Both the position numbers and the translations under genes were made by a program. DNA of 64,000 bases. It comes from Isoetes taiwanensis. Lineage: Eukaryota > Streptophyta > Lycopodiopsida > Isoetales > Isoetaceae. Below, one piece after another: positions 36,901 to 47,860 of this stretch. Under the pieces are notes generated by a model. It ran no database searches and was not told the DNA's origin. It was given only the letters and a program-made list of their open reading frames with translations. The stretch covers positions 3,572,761-3,636,760 of the forward strand of contig JAJEKV010000030.1 of assembly GCA_021234155.1 (NCBI GenBank), read 5' to 3'. The number at the start of each line of letters is the position of its first letter. Position 1 is the first letter of the stretch.

Positions 36901-37960
36901 TACTGGATTTGGATGGCAAAAGAATGAGTTAGTCTCAAAAGTGTACTCAATATTGTCTGATGGCTAGAATCTTGGTTATGCAGCTCAAAGCCTTCAGGTA
37001 GCTTGTTTCTCAGTAATGCACTGGCCCACAATCATAGCTTCTGATTGACCTTTGTCATTGCCATTGCTGGCATTGACACAAAAAGCCATGATGATACCTC
37101 CTTGTGCCAAAAACTGGCAGCCCTATCTGTGGGCCAATTTCCCACTTCCTTTCGAGAGGGACCCATTGTGAAAAAACTGCAATATCATTGGTGTGCTAGC
37201 AAACATGGAATTGGAGTGGATAAACAGAATCATAGATCTAACTGGAACAGCACTATGATTCTACTGCCCAAAGCAATAAAATATTGTCAAAATCCAGGAT
37301 TGATTGAGCTCCAGCCAATGTTTTGAAGATGAAATTGTCAAACAGGGAAGCTGAATTACATAGGAGGCTGAATTACATGGAGGAAGCTTTTGACACAAAA
37401 ATCTCTGCCTTTGTGAAGAAACAGATCGATTAATGAAGATGCTTGTCGGTTTTCATGATTTTTGAAAAAGTGTATAGCAGAAGCATATCCAAAGTGCTAT
37501 GAAAGTGGCAAAGAACAGGTTTAAAGTCAATTTCTGACAGGGAAATAGATGGATTTTATGGATGAACGAAGCACAGAGATAAAATGGTGGTCCAACGGCT
37601 AAGAAATTTTCTAACAAATTCTGCATAGGGGGAACATAGGGGGCTGCAATAATAAATGTTGTTTAAATTGGAAGATAGGAAACAAGATCACTCACAAAGG
37701 TTCCAGAGTTTATCAAGCTATTGTTCCTCACAGATCCAAATCCAGTTTAGCCTCCAACAACTGCCTCCAACAACTGGAACAATAATGTTGGTGACTTCAA
37801 AAGCACCCTAGGAAATGTACGGAGGGCAATTCAAAGAGATTATAAATATATTAATAAGTCATGCCCCTTTGACTTATTATCCCTATTTGTAATATAGATA
37901 TTTTAAGATTCAATAATGGAGAGATTATCGTCTTCAGCAGAACTTTCAGTCCAAAAGAGG
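36901..37960. other. intergenic, unassigned
   Basis: No supported gene. The stretch ending in TTGTAATATAGATATTTTAAG, ATTCAATAATGG (about 37890-37922) looks like the end of a plant LTR, but I could not find a partner copy. Confidence 0.35.
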
Positions 37961-37968
37961 CGGAATTT

Positions 37969-38208
37969 GTGTATTACATTCGTGCATTGTGCATGTTAGA
38001 CAAGCATTCTCGTTTGGCATATAACACCAAAAGGGTCATAGCAATTCGGAGGGATGTCATGTTAGAATATTTTGATGACCAAGCCAGTTTGCGTGCGAGT
38101 AATATATTAAATTCCTTAGCAGCTGGCTTGAATCACCCGAGGTTGGAAGCTAGGCTCGATAACATGGGAGTGATTTCCATGCTAGATCAATTCGGAAGGG
38201 TATTTTGA
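37969..38208 (+). CDS. unrecognised reading frame, possible remnant
   Basis: About 80 codons, reading YYIRALCMLDKHSRLAYNTK, then RVIAIRRDVMLEYFDDQASL, SNILNSLAAGLNHPRL and MGVISMLDQFGRVF. Composition and the helical pattern look protein-like, and the frame stays open upstream to about 37945. I do not recognise the family. It might be a fragment of a larger gene; no start signal or splice site is convincing. Confidence 0.3.
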   Translation: MYYIRALCMLDKHSRLAYNTKRVIAIRRDVMLEYFDDQASLRASNILNSLAAGLNHPRLEARLDNMGVISMLDQFGRVF

Positions 38209-38379
38209 AAGAGCAGGAAATTGAAGATGAAAGTTGAAAAATGGTAAGTTATGTAGCAATAACATTACGTTATGTATCAGTAAAATTATGTTATGTATCA
38301 TTGAAATTATTTATAGCAAAAATGTTATTTGTATTTTATCTGAAAAAATTAAAAAACTAATGGAAAAAAAAAATTCATT

Positions 38380-38440
38380 TCTTCACACGACGCTAGAAGT
38401 GACGGGTCCTATCTGCGACCAACGACATTCTTCATGTCGT
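38380..38440. repeat. inverted repeat of the CACACGACG type, site 1
   Basis: CACACGACG... and ...CATGTCGTGTGAT form a short inverted pair upstream of the first coiled-coil reading frame. Same motif family as the sites near 39.06, 39.28, 44.22, 45.06 and 47.86 kb, but more diverged. Confidence 0.6.
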
Positions 38441-38563
38441 GTGATACAAGCTACTACGAAATTTCTCTTATTAAATAAAAATCATGTAGCACTTCTGCTT
38501 CTGCTCCTCTTTCGATCTTCCACTTCCTCCCTTTCACTTGCGCTCCTCTTCCACCTCCTGCTC

Positions 38564-38884
38564 ATGATGCCATCTGCATCTCCATCATCTTCTAGCAAGC
38601 GGCCATACCAGGAAACCCCTCCGGCCCGCCTTGAACTCCCCATGGACACCACCTTTGCCGTGGTGATGAAGAGATTCAAAGAAATCCACGAAGAGAACAG
38701 CCGTCTGCCGGCTGAGAATATCAAGGCGGCGGACAGATTGTCCTTCACGAGAGGGCTTCTTCATGAGCGAGACATCGAGCTCGCAGAAACCTTCGTCTTG
38801 TACCAAGAGGCGAATCTGCTTGGCGAAGCGGTTGAAATCGCCACAATATTTCTTTTGGCCCTAGGATATGGAGAAGAAGCTTAG
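38564..38884 (+). CDS. small coiled-coil protein 1 of cluster
   Basis: An open frame of about 106 codons from ATG at 38564 (or 38567), with a Ser/Pro-rich start (MPSASPSSSSKRPYQETPP) followed by a helical segment: FAVVMKRFKEIHEENSRLPA, ENIKAADRLSFTRGLLHERD and ELAETFVLYQEANLLGEAVE. No known family. It is weakly similar in layout to the reading frames at 39747 and 44556: a Ser-rich start, a short leucine-containing helix with VxMKR, then a coiled coil. It lies between two inverted-repeat sites of the same type. The open frame extends upstream to 38234, but the sequence there is AT-rich and unlike coding DNA. Confidence 0.45.
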   Translation: MMPSASPSSSSKRPYQETPPARLELPMDTTFAVVMKRFKEIHEENSRLPAENIKAADRLSFTRGLLHERDIELAETFVLYQEANLLGEAVEIATIFLLALGYGEEA

Positions 38885-39054
38885 GTCATGGAGGAGACGA
38901 ACATCGCGACTTTAAGGCTTGAATAGAGGATAAGGAAGATCCGTAGGCAATATTTCAATGTATTTCTTGTATTTCAATGTATTTATTTTGTTTTCATTTC
39001 AATGTCTATTTTGTATTTCAATGTGTTCATCTTGTTTTTGAAAGTTTGTGTCGA

Positions 39055-39155
39055 AGATCACACGATGTGTTTTTCAAAGATCACACGACACGAAATGCCA
39101 TGTTTGCAAATAAGTAGCACACAATGGATTTTGCGTCGTATGATCTCCAAAGTGT
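39055..39155. repeat. inverted repeat of the CACACGACG type, site 2
   Basis: GATCACACGATG (39058), GATCACACGACACGAAAT (about 39080) and the inverse ATTTTGCGTCGTATGATC (about 39131-39148) lie within 100 bp. The last two can pair. Confidence 0.8.
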
Positions 39156-39278
39156 ATACCTTGCCTCCTATGTACATTTTTCTATCTTATTAATATAAAC
39201 CTTTTGTAATACAAATAACTTGCTAAATCTTGCTAAATCTTGCTCAATAAAGGTTGTTTGGCTTACTTATTCTTCGAA

Positions 39279-39345
39279 GATCATACGACGCGAAATACCA
39301 TGTGATCACAAAAATTGCACATACCTTATTTCGCGTCGTATGATC
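39279..39345. repeat. perfect 19-bp inverted repeat, site 3
   Basis: GATCATACGACGCGAAATA at 39279-39297 and its exact reverse complement at 39327-39345, with a 29-nt loop. It is the best-preserved member of the hairpin motif that recurs through this cluster. Confidence 0.95.
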
Positions 39346-39687
39346 TCTATATATTTTCATGCACATATCTCCACGTGGTGTGAATCATGTACATGGCATA
39401 TCGATTTATAAGATAGCAGCATGCAAAGCAGCTGGCATAAACATGATATTTTCATTGAAGTTAAATAAAATTGATTTTTAAAGTAAATGCAGTTACTGGC
39501 GCGGCCACGACGGCTTGTCCATTGATAAGATGGGCCTGCATATCGTACCATTGGCATCTGACGGATCCCATGATGCAAGCATAGGGTGTCGTTGCCAATG
39601 TGTATGCTATCATTTCGCCTTGTATGATTTTATTACACCAACTTTATAAGTAATGGCAACCGTATATGCCAACATATCTGTAGCCTC

Positions 39688-39696
39688 TATATAAAG
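39688..39696 (+). promoter_or_regulatory. TATA box of coiled-coil ORF 2
   Basis: TATATAAAG lies about 50 bp before the ATG at 39747, a plausible core promoter with a very short 5' UTR. Confidence 0.45.
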
Positions 39697-39746
39697 CATT
39701 GGACGCCATTGGTTCAACCATCTCCATTTCCATCTCATTTCTTTCA

Positions 39747-40206
39747 ATGGTTTCTAACTCTAGCTCCATCCTTGCTGAGATTCTATCTCAAGTTCTGGTG
39801 AAAGAAATGGAAAAATATTCGTGCCCAAGCCGAGGAGCAAATCTGGCTCCTCAAAGAGAAGAATGATGAAGACATCGCCAAGTTGATGGCGGCAGAGGAC
39901 AAGGCCGCCTTCTACAGAAAGGTCATTCAAGTGCGCGACAATCAGCGGGCTGCAATCGATCGCGAATTGCGTGCCACAAGGTTTAACCTCCAAGAGAGGC
40001 TTAGGGCCGCCATCGAAGTGGGTGAGGTTGCCCGTGTTCAACTCGATGAGCGGAGGACAAGCTTGCATAGTATGAGAACATGGTTGACGGACAGGCAATC
40101 TTGTTGTAGGAGCAGAACAGAACTATCAATGCCCTTCAGCAAGAGCTTGCCCACCAGCAAGAACTCGCCCGCGGCCGCTCTCGCTCCCACATCCGGCTCC
40201 TGCTAG
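39747..40206 (+). pseudogene. small coiled-coil protein 2 of cluster, frameshifted
   Basis: ATG at 39747 gives MVSNSSSILAEILSQVLVKE and then loses frame near 39813. The shifted frame continues QAEEQIWLLKEKNDEDIAKL, AAFYRKVIQVRDNQRAAIDR and RFNLQERLRAAIEVGEVARV. After a second shift near 40080 it reads EQNRTINALQQELAHQQELA. The whole is a charged, leucine-spaced coiled coil with no known family. The start (ILAEILSQVLVKEMEK) resembles EILADIVLDVLMKRLKEQ of the frame at 44556, so I treat them as paralogues. Sequence downstream is interrupted at 40287 by the TTAA element. Confidence 0.5.
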
Positions 40207-41057
40207 AGGGGGGCCGTTCTTATTTAATATTTGTAATTAGTTTTGTTTCGCAATCAAAAAAGTGTATTAGAAACATGTGCAGAATATTAACACTAGAGTT
40301 GTTACTGGAGCTATTCTGGGTTCATCCACCAGAATTGGTCCAGCATACCCTCTGCCACTTAAACCCAGGTATCTAACAAGAGAAATTTCCATTTCACAAG
40401 ATACCACCACTTTTGGAATCTTCACTCGATTCTTTATGGCCATGGAGAATTTCATGACCAATAGATTTACTGATATGTTGTGGTGATTGCCCAAACCTCA
40501 TTGAATTCAGCAGTTTTTACGCCAGGCCAGAACTGCATTCTTCAAACTTTCTAGCATAAAGGGGTCCAAACGTTTCTAAAATTGAAAGTAATTGACGTTT
40601 TATGATAAAACATGTTGATTTGCATGTTTTCATGTTTCGTTGCTATTAGATGGCATTATATGCAGTCGTCAAACCATTTTGGCTCAAAAAAGTTGTTTGA
40701 GGTTGTGAATTGTTTCTCCTTTACTATAACAAGTTTTGACGTAAGACTTGCGGCCATAAGTTGTCAACTCTAAGAGCTATAGTCCAATAATTTTTTGAAA
40801 TGTCTATAAGTCATGTTGATCTCAATTTTCATTAAAGAAGATTCGATACAGAATCCAGGACAAAAATAGAACTAAGGTGGTTTAACTAAACTCATATATA
40901 AGCTTTCTAAGGGCAATAAATGATGCACTCCATTCATTCCACTTATACATTCATAATAAAGAATTTTATGAACTTAAATATGGTGAATAACCATGTATTG
41001 TTTACATTTAGAAGTGGTTGCCACTACACAAAATTAGAGTTTAGCTAAGGTAATAAT

Positions 41058-42218
41058 CAGTGTTGTCACGTACGTCCTGTACAAGTACGGTACTAGACGT
41101 ACACAAGCGTACAGGACGGTTACAAGACGTTGGGAACTCAAAGTACGTTAAGTACGTTTTTTCAATTTTGTTTAGTACGTGTATAGTACGTTAAGTACGT
41201 ACAATACGTCTAGTACGTTTAGTACTCCTGCCAAATGTTAAATTTTCATAGTTATGCTACATGACCTTGGACTTTGCTACCAATGACAGATTTGTAGATC
41301 TCTTTGCATTCCTATTAAGTATATATGAAATTGCACTTATTCATACTAAACGGAAACTATATTCATAGAAACCTGTATTACACATAGCACTTTTCCCACA
41401 ATAGAGTTTCTTCCGGAGGCATTTTTGTCAATCAAAGTCTGCAATCAGATCAGAAAGAAGCTATGGTGTAAATCGATCTATTTGTTTTGTACTTACCCAA
41501 CACTGGCTTTCAAATAAACGCTGGATGGCTTTCAAGTAGACACTGGTAGTGGAAGTTCAAGTTCATGACAAGCGGCAGAAAGGCAGAAAGTCGATAGAGC
41601 TCTGAAGAACTTGGAGATTTCTCTGCGGACCGTTGCTAAATTGTGGTCGTGACCTAGAATGCTAGGTTTGGTTACTTTTCCCTCTCTTTTATTTTTTTTA
41701 TCTTTTTTAACAATTTGGAAGGGCAAAGCCATTTGAATTGTTGTTTGGACTCTTGTTGAATCATGAATCATGAGAAACTCTCTATTGGATCTAAAACCAT
41801 ATGATTTTCTACATTAACATCATTCGAATGTTAAACTATCACAAAAAAAAACATGAAAGCAACATCACGACTTGTGAGCTTGATATTTGAAAGAAATTAA
41901 ATGAATTATTTCTTATAACTTGGTATTAACTTGGCAAATGGTATATTAACTTGGTAAAAATGATGTATTTCTCCCTAGCAATTGGCCTAAAGGGGTGCAA
42001 GGAGAAGTAAGGGACATATTGCACTAGTTGCTCCACTAGACATGTTAAGTACCTTATTAGGACGTTAAGTACGTCCTGTACAAGTACTTGTGATAAGTAC
42101 GGTACTTAAAAATTTTCATTGAACTTTTGCAGTTTTTTTTCATGTACAGTACGTCTGGTACGTTTCATGAGGTACTAGACGTCCATAAAGGATACGTACG
42201 CGTACATAAACAACACTG
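41058..42218. mobile_element. non-autonomous hAT element, nested
   Basis: Begins CAGTGTTGT and ends with its inverse ACAACACTG. It is flanked by the exact 8-bp direct repeat GTAATAAT (41050-41057 and 42219-42226), as expected for hAT transposons. Both subterminal regions are packed with ACGTAC, AGTACGT and GTACAAGTAC words in both orientations, likely transposase-binding repeats. At 1161 bp it has no credible transposase gene. Confidence 0.93.
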
Positions 42219-42932
42219 GTAATAATACAAAAAACTCATCTTTTATGGTAGGCAATATTTTTTATGAATGTCACCCTTCCTTAGTAACATAGATCTTGAA
42301 TTTCATGTTAAAGTAACATATTATGTACAAGATTTGATTTAAAATAGACATGGACCATTTCTGGTTTGTACTTAGGCTTGCCATATTTTAAAGCAAGATA
42401 GCATTCTTTTTCAACTCATGATTGACGAAACATGTGATAGAAGTTTAAAATATAGTTTGTATCGTCTTAGTGCAAAACACACAATGAAATCTTCTTATTT
42501 TTTGCTATCATAAACTTAGTACACGTGTTTGCTGCTTAAGAGTTCCTACTTTAGGTATAATAATAGTAACTTTAGCTTGTCTTTCATGATAGACTATAAT
42601 TTTTATGGGTTCAAGCTTCATTGGCAACGTAGGTCATTGAATATAAATGGGCATGGACCATTATGGTCCACAATTAACGAATTGGGTATAGAATTAAATC
42701 TCTCTAATTATAATTACCAATTTTATTTATTGTTCATTTGTCACTTATACAATGATATGGCAATTTTCTACCTTCTCTAACATAATTTTTGGAAGGGTGA
42801 GTGGAGATTCATATAGGTTCAGTTTGCTTGTGCTTCAACTTTACCATTAAATAATGCAATTCTAGCAACCAACTAATTAAGATGAGGATGTTCTGGCTTC
42901 TTGAATGATCATAAGCCATGTGGACCAGCAAT

Positions 42933-42988
42933 GGAAGGAAGGAAGGAAGGAAGGAAGGAAGGAAGGAAGGAAGGAAGGAAGGAAGGAA
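42933..42988. repeat. (GGAA)n microsatellite
   Basis: About 14 uninterrupted GGAA units, followed by ATTTTAACGTCCACGGAAC. The open frame through it is an artefact of the repeat. Confidence 0.95.
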
Positions 42989-44221
42989 ATTTTAACGTCC
43001 ACGGAACCCAATCGGGTTATGGGAAACAGACATAGCAGTCTATCTTTATTTTCCATAGTTCTAGCTTTTTATATTTGTTTTTCATTCTTTTGCATTGCTT
43101 CCACAACTTGAGAAGATAAAAAATACAAGTTTTGAGTTCACCATTCAATACATAGGTTTATGAAATCCATGGAACGCGTACTCTAACAGATAACTTGGAA
43201 TGAACACTAGAAAGTTTATGTTAAACCTCAAGATCAGGAGCATTGATTATTTTTAATGAATAGAGTAGCTCATGAGGTGCTTATATCCCGCAATTGAAAC
43301 CAAATTGATTAACATGAGGGAGTTCTTAATTTTAAAAAGAAGGTGGACCGTAATGGTCTCGTAATATCTGAACCTTTCTTGATTTCTTGAAAACAAACGC
43401 TATGCTTTTTTTTTTTTTTTGGGGTGATTCCATATCGTGGGTAACCTTTCATAATGTGATTTTTTTTTGGATGACTTTGAATCATTTTACTCCTATATAG
43501 ACATAAGTTATCATTCACTTGTAATTGAAAAATAAAAGAAAATCAAAACCTCATCATCAAGGCGAATGGACATTTTTTTCTTAGATAAAGCAAGTTGTCT
43601 AATACTTATATTCAAAATTTTGGGTCAAAATTCATTTTCCTACAAAAGTTAGAGATTTGATTTGGGAAACGACTTTTACGGAAACCGATGATTGGTCCAC
43701 AAGAAGACAAGCGGCCGATTTTGACCTGTCATGTTCAAACAACCCTATCTCCTTCTCAGACCTCGGATTGAGGTGCAGTGTTTTGTGTCTTACTCTCTAA
43801 CTCGTGTAGAAAAATACAAAAATAATGAAAAAAATCATAAAAATTGTCTTACTGAGACAGTTTTACTTTATCTAAACATGTAGTGAAACAGACTTGACCC
43901 CCTTGGGTTTACCTAAGTGTAACTCTCATGAATGGGGACCAATAGATTTTTAGGTATTTTTTCCATGCAACATGACTGCCATATATTAACATATAAGAAG
44001 GGTTTGACTGATTATTGAACCCCTAATTTTATGTGAATTTTAACGCGAACAGTGCAAATGCACCTTTTCTGGTACATCATGTGACGACTCTAGTGTTACC
44101 CCTAATTTTATGTGAATTTTAACGCAAACAGTGCAAATGCACCTTTTCTGGTACATCATGTGACGACTCTAGTGTTAACTTTTGCCTATTTTTAATTTTC
44201 CATAACGTATAGCACGACAAC

Positions 44222-44262
44222 ACAGATCACACGAAGCGAAACCCTATGCTAGGTTTCGAAGA
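44222..44262. repeat. inverted repeat of the CACACGACG type, site 4
   Basis: CAGATCACACGAAGCGAAACC is followed by the partial inverse GGTTTCG. It lies upstream of the third coiled-coil frame and is oriented like the mirrored site at 47.86-47.93 kb. Confidence 0.6.
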
Positions 44263-44467
44263 GCGGGTCAAGTTTTTATTGATGTGATACGTTGTACCTA
44301 GAATAGTTAATTTGTTCCAGCGGACGGTAAGTGTGTATTAACAGTCTTCCATTTAAATGGATCCATACCTTTACGCATGATATCAACATAATCTTACCAA
44401 TCAAATGATCCGCCCCACACGTGTGACAACGGCCGACTTTATTTAATATGGTTGAGAACAATACACA

Positions 44468-44475
44468 TATAAATT
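44468..44475 (+). promoter_or_regulatory. TATA box of coiled-coil ORF 3
   Basis: TATAAATT, 81 bp upstream of the ATG at 44556, with no competing ATG in frame between the expected start site and that ATG. Confidence 0.4.
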
Positions 44476-44555
44476 GAGGTCGTGGCAATGTGCTTGCAGA
44501 ATTCTAGGTCCAGTTAAAATACTAGACATCTTTGCGTCATTCAGGTTTGACATCT

Positions 44556-44993
44556 ATGGCCTCCTCGTCCTCCACTGTTGAGAAACGAAAATGCCCGAGT
44601 CCAGAAATCCTTGCTGACATAGTTTTGGATGTTCTAATGAAGAGGTTGAAGGAGCAAGATGATCTTTTAAAGGGCAATGCCGAAGTCATTCGGCAGAAAG
44701 AAGAAGAAAATGAATTCAACCTGCTCATGCTTCAAAGCTAGGAGAGGCATATCAGGCGGTTAAATAGAAGACTAGACCGGAGAGGAAGGTTATGCTCCAA
44801 CAACTGCAGTGAGGTGGTGTTGACAGCAACGAGGTTGCTCATTCAAGCAGAAGAAAACGTTGTGGCAGTGGTATAGGAGGGGGACAAAGATATGTTAGAC
44901 CAACTAGAAGAACGATTGGATGTTTTAATTGCGCACCTAAGGAGAGGAGACGGAGATGATGATGAGGAAGAGCTCGCATTGAAGCAACAATGA
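44556..44993 (+). pseudogene. small coiled-coil protein 3 of cluster, two in-frame stops
   Basis: One continuous 146-codon frame from MASSSSTVEKRKCPSPEIL to EEELALKQQ, interrupted by TAG at 44739 and 44874. It has a Ser-rich start, ADIVLDVLMKRLKEQDDLLK, a charged coiled coil (RQKEEENEFNLLMLQS), and an acidic end (RRGDGDDDEEELALKQQ). That the frame is kept across both stops argues for recent decay or for stop readthrough. It is weakly related to the frames at 38564 and 39747. Family unknown. Confidence 0.5.
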
Positions 44994-45059
44994 CTTGTTC
45001 TGTTTTGTTCTCGAGTGTAACAATTTTTCCAAAGTAATTTTTCTTATTACTGTCCAGGA

Positions 45060-45150
45060 CAACATCACACCACGCGAAGTCACATGAATGCAAATAATAG
45101 CAAATATGAGTTTTCGCGCCATATGATCCAAATATGATCATACGACGTGA
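45060..45150. repeat. inverted repeats of the CACACGACG type, site 5
   Basis: ATCACACCACGCGAAG (about 45063), TTTTCGCGCCATATGATC (about 45112) and GATCATACGACGTGAAAAG (about 45136) lie between the 3' ends of the plus-strand frame at 44556 and the minus-strand pseudogene below. A transcribed hairpin here could end both transcripts; that role is inference. Confidence 0.75.
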
Positions 45151-45250
45151 AAAGTCTGATTATGCAAGCGATGGCGTGAACCGTGCCATTGATGTGTGAA
45201 CGCACTATGCATTACAAGTAGGCTTTACTGATTCTTTATCTCTTAGATTT

Positions 45251-47854
45251 TCACTCTTGCAATGGTTGTGGGGCCCTAGAACATTGCCATGCAAGCTTCC
45301 GTTTCCTCGTGAACATTATGCCAATGGTGTTTACCACTTCTGGGTTGCTCCTTAAAGCTGCCTTCTTGTCATATTTAGTCATCGCCCTTCTATAGAACCA
45401 CTCTGTCATCTGTATGAGGGGATTGGTTCCCACATTTCCACCTCCTCTTTGAGTGTTCCGATGAAAGGATATTTTAGCTTGTTTATGCGACTTTTCCATG
45501 CCTTGTGCACTCCAGACTGCTAGGCTACCATACTTCCTAAAAAACCAAGGTGCATGAGCCCAAAAGATGTGCAAGTAGTGCGTGACTACGCTCTCTCCCC
45601 ATGCATCTATGTAAGCCTTAATAAATTTGTTATTCGCTTGGACAAACATTTCTGCATCTTCTTTTGTGAGGTTCATTCTTTGAATGTATGAGAACAATTC
45701 AGATAATGCATCCCATACTTTTTTTTTTCCTCAATACGGAACGAACATCATCTATGCAGTCTTGTTCTGCATCAACCAGCAATTTTCCATATTCATAGAT
45801 CTTTTCAACCATACTGTTTTTATTGAAGCCTCTTTATGATTCTTTATAAAGCGTCGTGCTTTCACCCCTCCAATTGACAGCTTACGAGGCACACTTGTTC
45901 TTCCTTCTCGTCGAGTTCTAATTTGACATTCCCATCATGCAAACCTGCTTCTGATAAAACCTATTCAATTCTATGAATTCCTTCCTCTCTTTTCTTCTTG
46001 TCTAAAATATTCCACACGAATCTGCAACTCAAAGATATCATCTTATCGATGATTCTCATGAAGCCGTGCAAAGTACAGATATGGACTATCTCCAATGGAA
46101 TGGGAAAAATACCATGGAAATTAGGATCCTTTTCTCCTCTATTAGGAGCATGTGCTTGATTAAGGGACAATGTTGAAACCGTCCTCCCAGTAGTTGACTT
46201 CCTTGTATGATTGCAGTAGAGACAACTTTTGCAAGTTCCTTGTCCTCCACCGCTTATGTTGTACATTGCTTTCTCAGTTTTTAAATTGGAGCAAGTGAAA
46301 GATGACTTTGTAAGAACCATATTGATCTACTTGCAGTTTTTCCCCTCCCTCGAATCTGGATATTATACTCGGGATGTCAATTTGGTTAAACACCCATTTC
46401 AGCACCTCGTGTGTCTCTTTCTGAACTTTAAAGAGACCTAACCACCAGGTGTCATCTTCAGATTGACATGAGAACCATTTCTCGGCAGCCTTTTTCTCTG
46501 CGTCCGTCACCTCTACATCTTTGTTGTTATTCATATTGCTCTTTGATTTAGCATGTGCAATTGTATTCTCAATTGCTCTGTTCATGATAACAATGGATAC
46601 CCTCTCATACTTCTCAAACTTGGTGAGTTCCATTTCATTCAATTTTATGCAAACTTCAATCTCACCATTGGTTTCTTCAACTGTTAAGTCGTAATATTTG
46701 ACAAGGAATTGTAGGAGACCAACTAGGCCAAGCCAAAGATTATTGCGTTCATTCATCCCAACTATATCACAACCTTCTTTGCCATTCTTATCCTTTATGG
46801 CTATGGCAGGCCCAGCACATTCAACGTAATGCATCTCTCCGAATACGGCATACACCATCTTTGTCCTAGTAACCCTTGTATTCTCAACAATTTGTGGACA
46901 TGGAGCAAATACTTTTTTTTGTGTGCCCATTCTTTTCAATGCTTCCTGGAATGGCTTGAACAGAGAACGGTAACCAAGCCTACTAATGCCTACATCGTCA
47001 CAAATAGTCTGTACATCTGCCGCTTCTAGCTTCTTGTATATCTCTCCTAGTATCATTTTCAATACCATCTTCTTTAGAGAAGAGTTGTAAGGCTGATGAA
47101 TCATGTCCACTATCTCCTTATTTGTCGCTAGGTTTTTCAATATGTAACCAAGATTGCTTCTAGTTTTGCCACATCTTGATTGGTCTTTGCCAGTGTTGTA
47201 AACACACCTTGTGGTCATGACCCTGCATCTGAATGCACCTGCTCCAAACTTCAGTTCCTCTATCGGTCAAAAGTTCTTCTTCCTCTCTCGCAAGCCAAAC
47301 GATTTTTTCTTCAAATTTCTTAACTTACATTGAAGCCCAAAGTTTGCTTTTTTGAGCTCTTTAATCTTTTCCTGCAGCTGCCCTATTACCAATTTGGACT
47401 TGTCCGCTTCGTATCTCAGAGAATTTTCTCTCTCGAGGCCATCACTCCTTTCCTTCATTATAATGGAGTAATAAAGCGAAAGAAAAAAGAGCTGCTGGTT
47501 TAAGTTATAACTCTCTTGTGACAATTGGAAACAACTCCTCTCAAATAACTGTACTCGATTCCGAATGCCTTCATCGTCTCTTAATCTCTCACAATATCCA
47601 AGGAGGCCAAAATTACCGTCACTACAAACTCGAACTAAACTTAACATGTCCTGAAATGATGGTTTCTTACCACTCAACGGATCCAATGGATATAAACTGC
47701 CATCCGCCCAGGTGTCGACACTTTTTGAGCCTGCAAGACGCAATATGTCGAGGTCTAAGTTCTTATTTTTTAGACCTCGCTTTTTGCGATTGAATACTGG
47801 AGCATATTCACGAGTCAATTGGATTCTTACCCACACATCATTTGGAGCTTCCAT
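45251..47854 (-). pseudogene. long transposase-like protein of unknown family
   Basis: Starts MEAPNDVWVRIQLTREYAPV on the minus strand at 47854. The N-terminal part ends in a coiled coil (QLQEKIKELKKANFGLQCKL). After a single TGA (47264) the same frame continues for about 330 codons: QTICDDVGISRLGYRSLFK, EMHYVECAGPAIA and EKYERVSIVIMNRAIENTI. After a shift near 46300 come GGGQGTCKSCLYCNH, GIFPIPLEIVHICTLHGFMR and, from 45700, VVTHYLHIFWAHAPWFFRKY, GSLAVWSAQGMEKSHKQAK and FHRNTQRGGG. The CxxC, the HICTLH region and the GS...QGxE...K motif are laid out like the zinc-binding insertion and final catalytic Glu of RAG1/hAT-type DDE enzymes. I infer a decayed transposase; the family is not identified. 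Inverted repeats of the CACACGACG type border both ends. Confidence 0.5.
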
Positions 47855-47860
47855 ACTGCG

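Larger units (their letters stand above)
40291..44174. mobile_element. TTAA-target DNA element, copy 2 (carries a hAT insertion)
   Basis: Starts CACTAGAGTTG, ends GACTCTAGTG, with TTAA on both sides (40287-40290 and 44175-44178). It is collinear with copies 1 and 3. Subtracting the nested hAT element and its duplicated 8 bp leaves about 2.7 kb, the same size as the others. The last 79 bp are duplicated in tandem (about 44020-44098 and 44099-44177). A (GGAA)n tract plus about 40 bp of unrelated sequence sits at 42933-43025. No transposase is recognisable. Confidence 0.85.

Noticed and set aside
42905-43111. Plus-strand frame with EGRK repeats
   Set aside because: Product of translating the (GGAA)n microsatellite.
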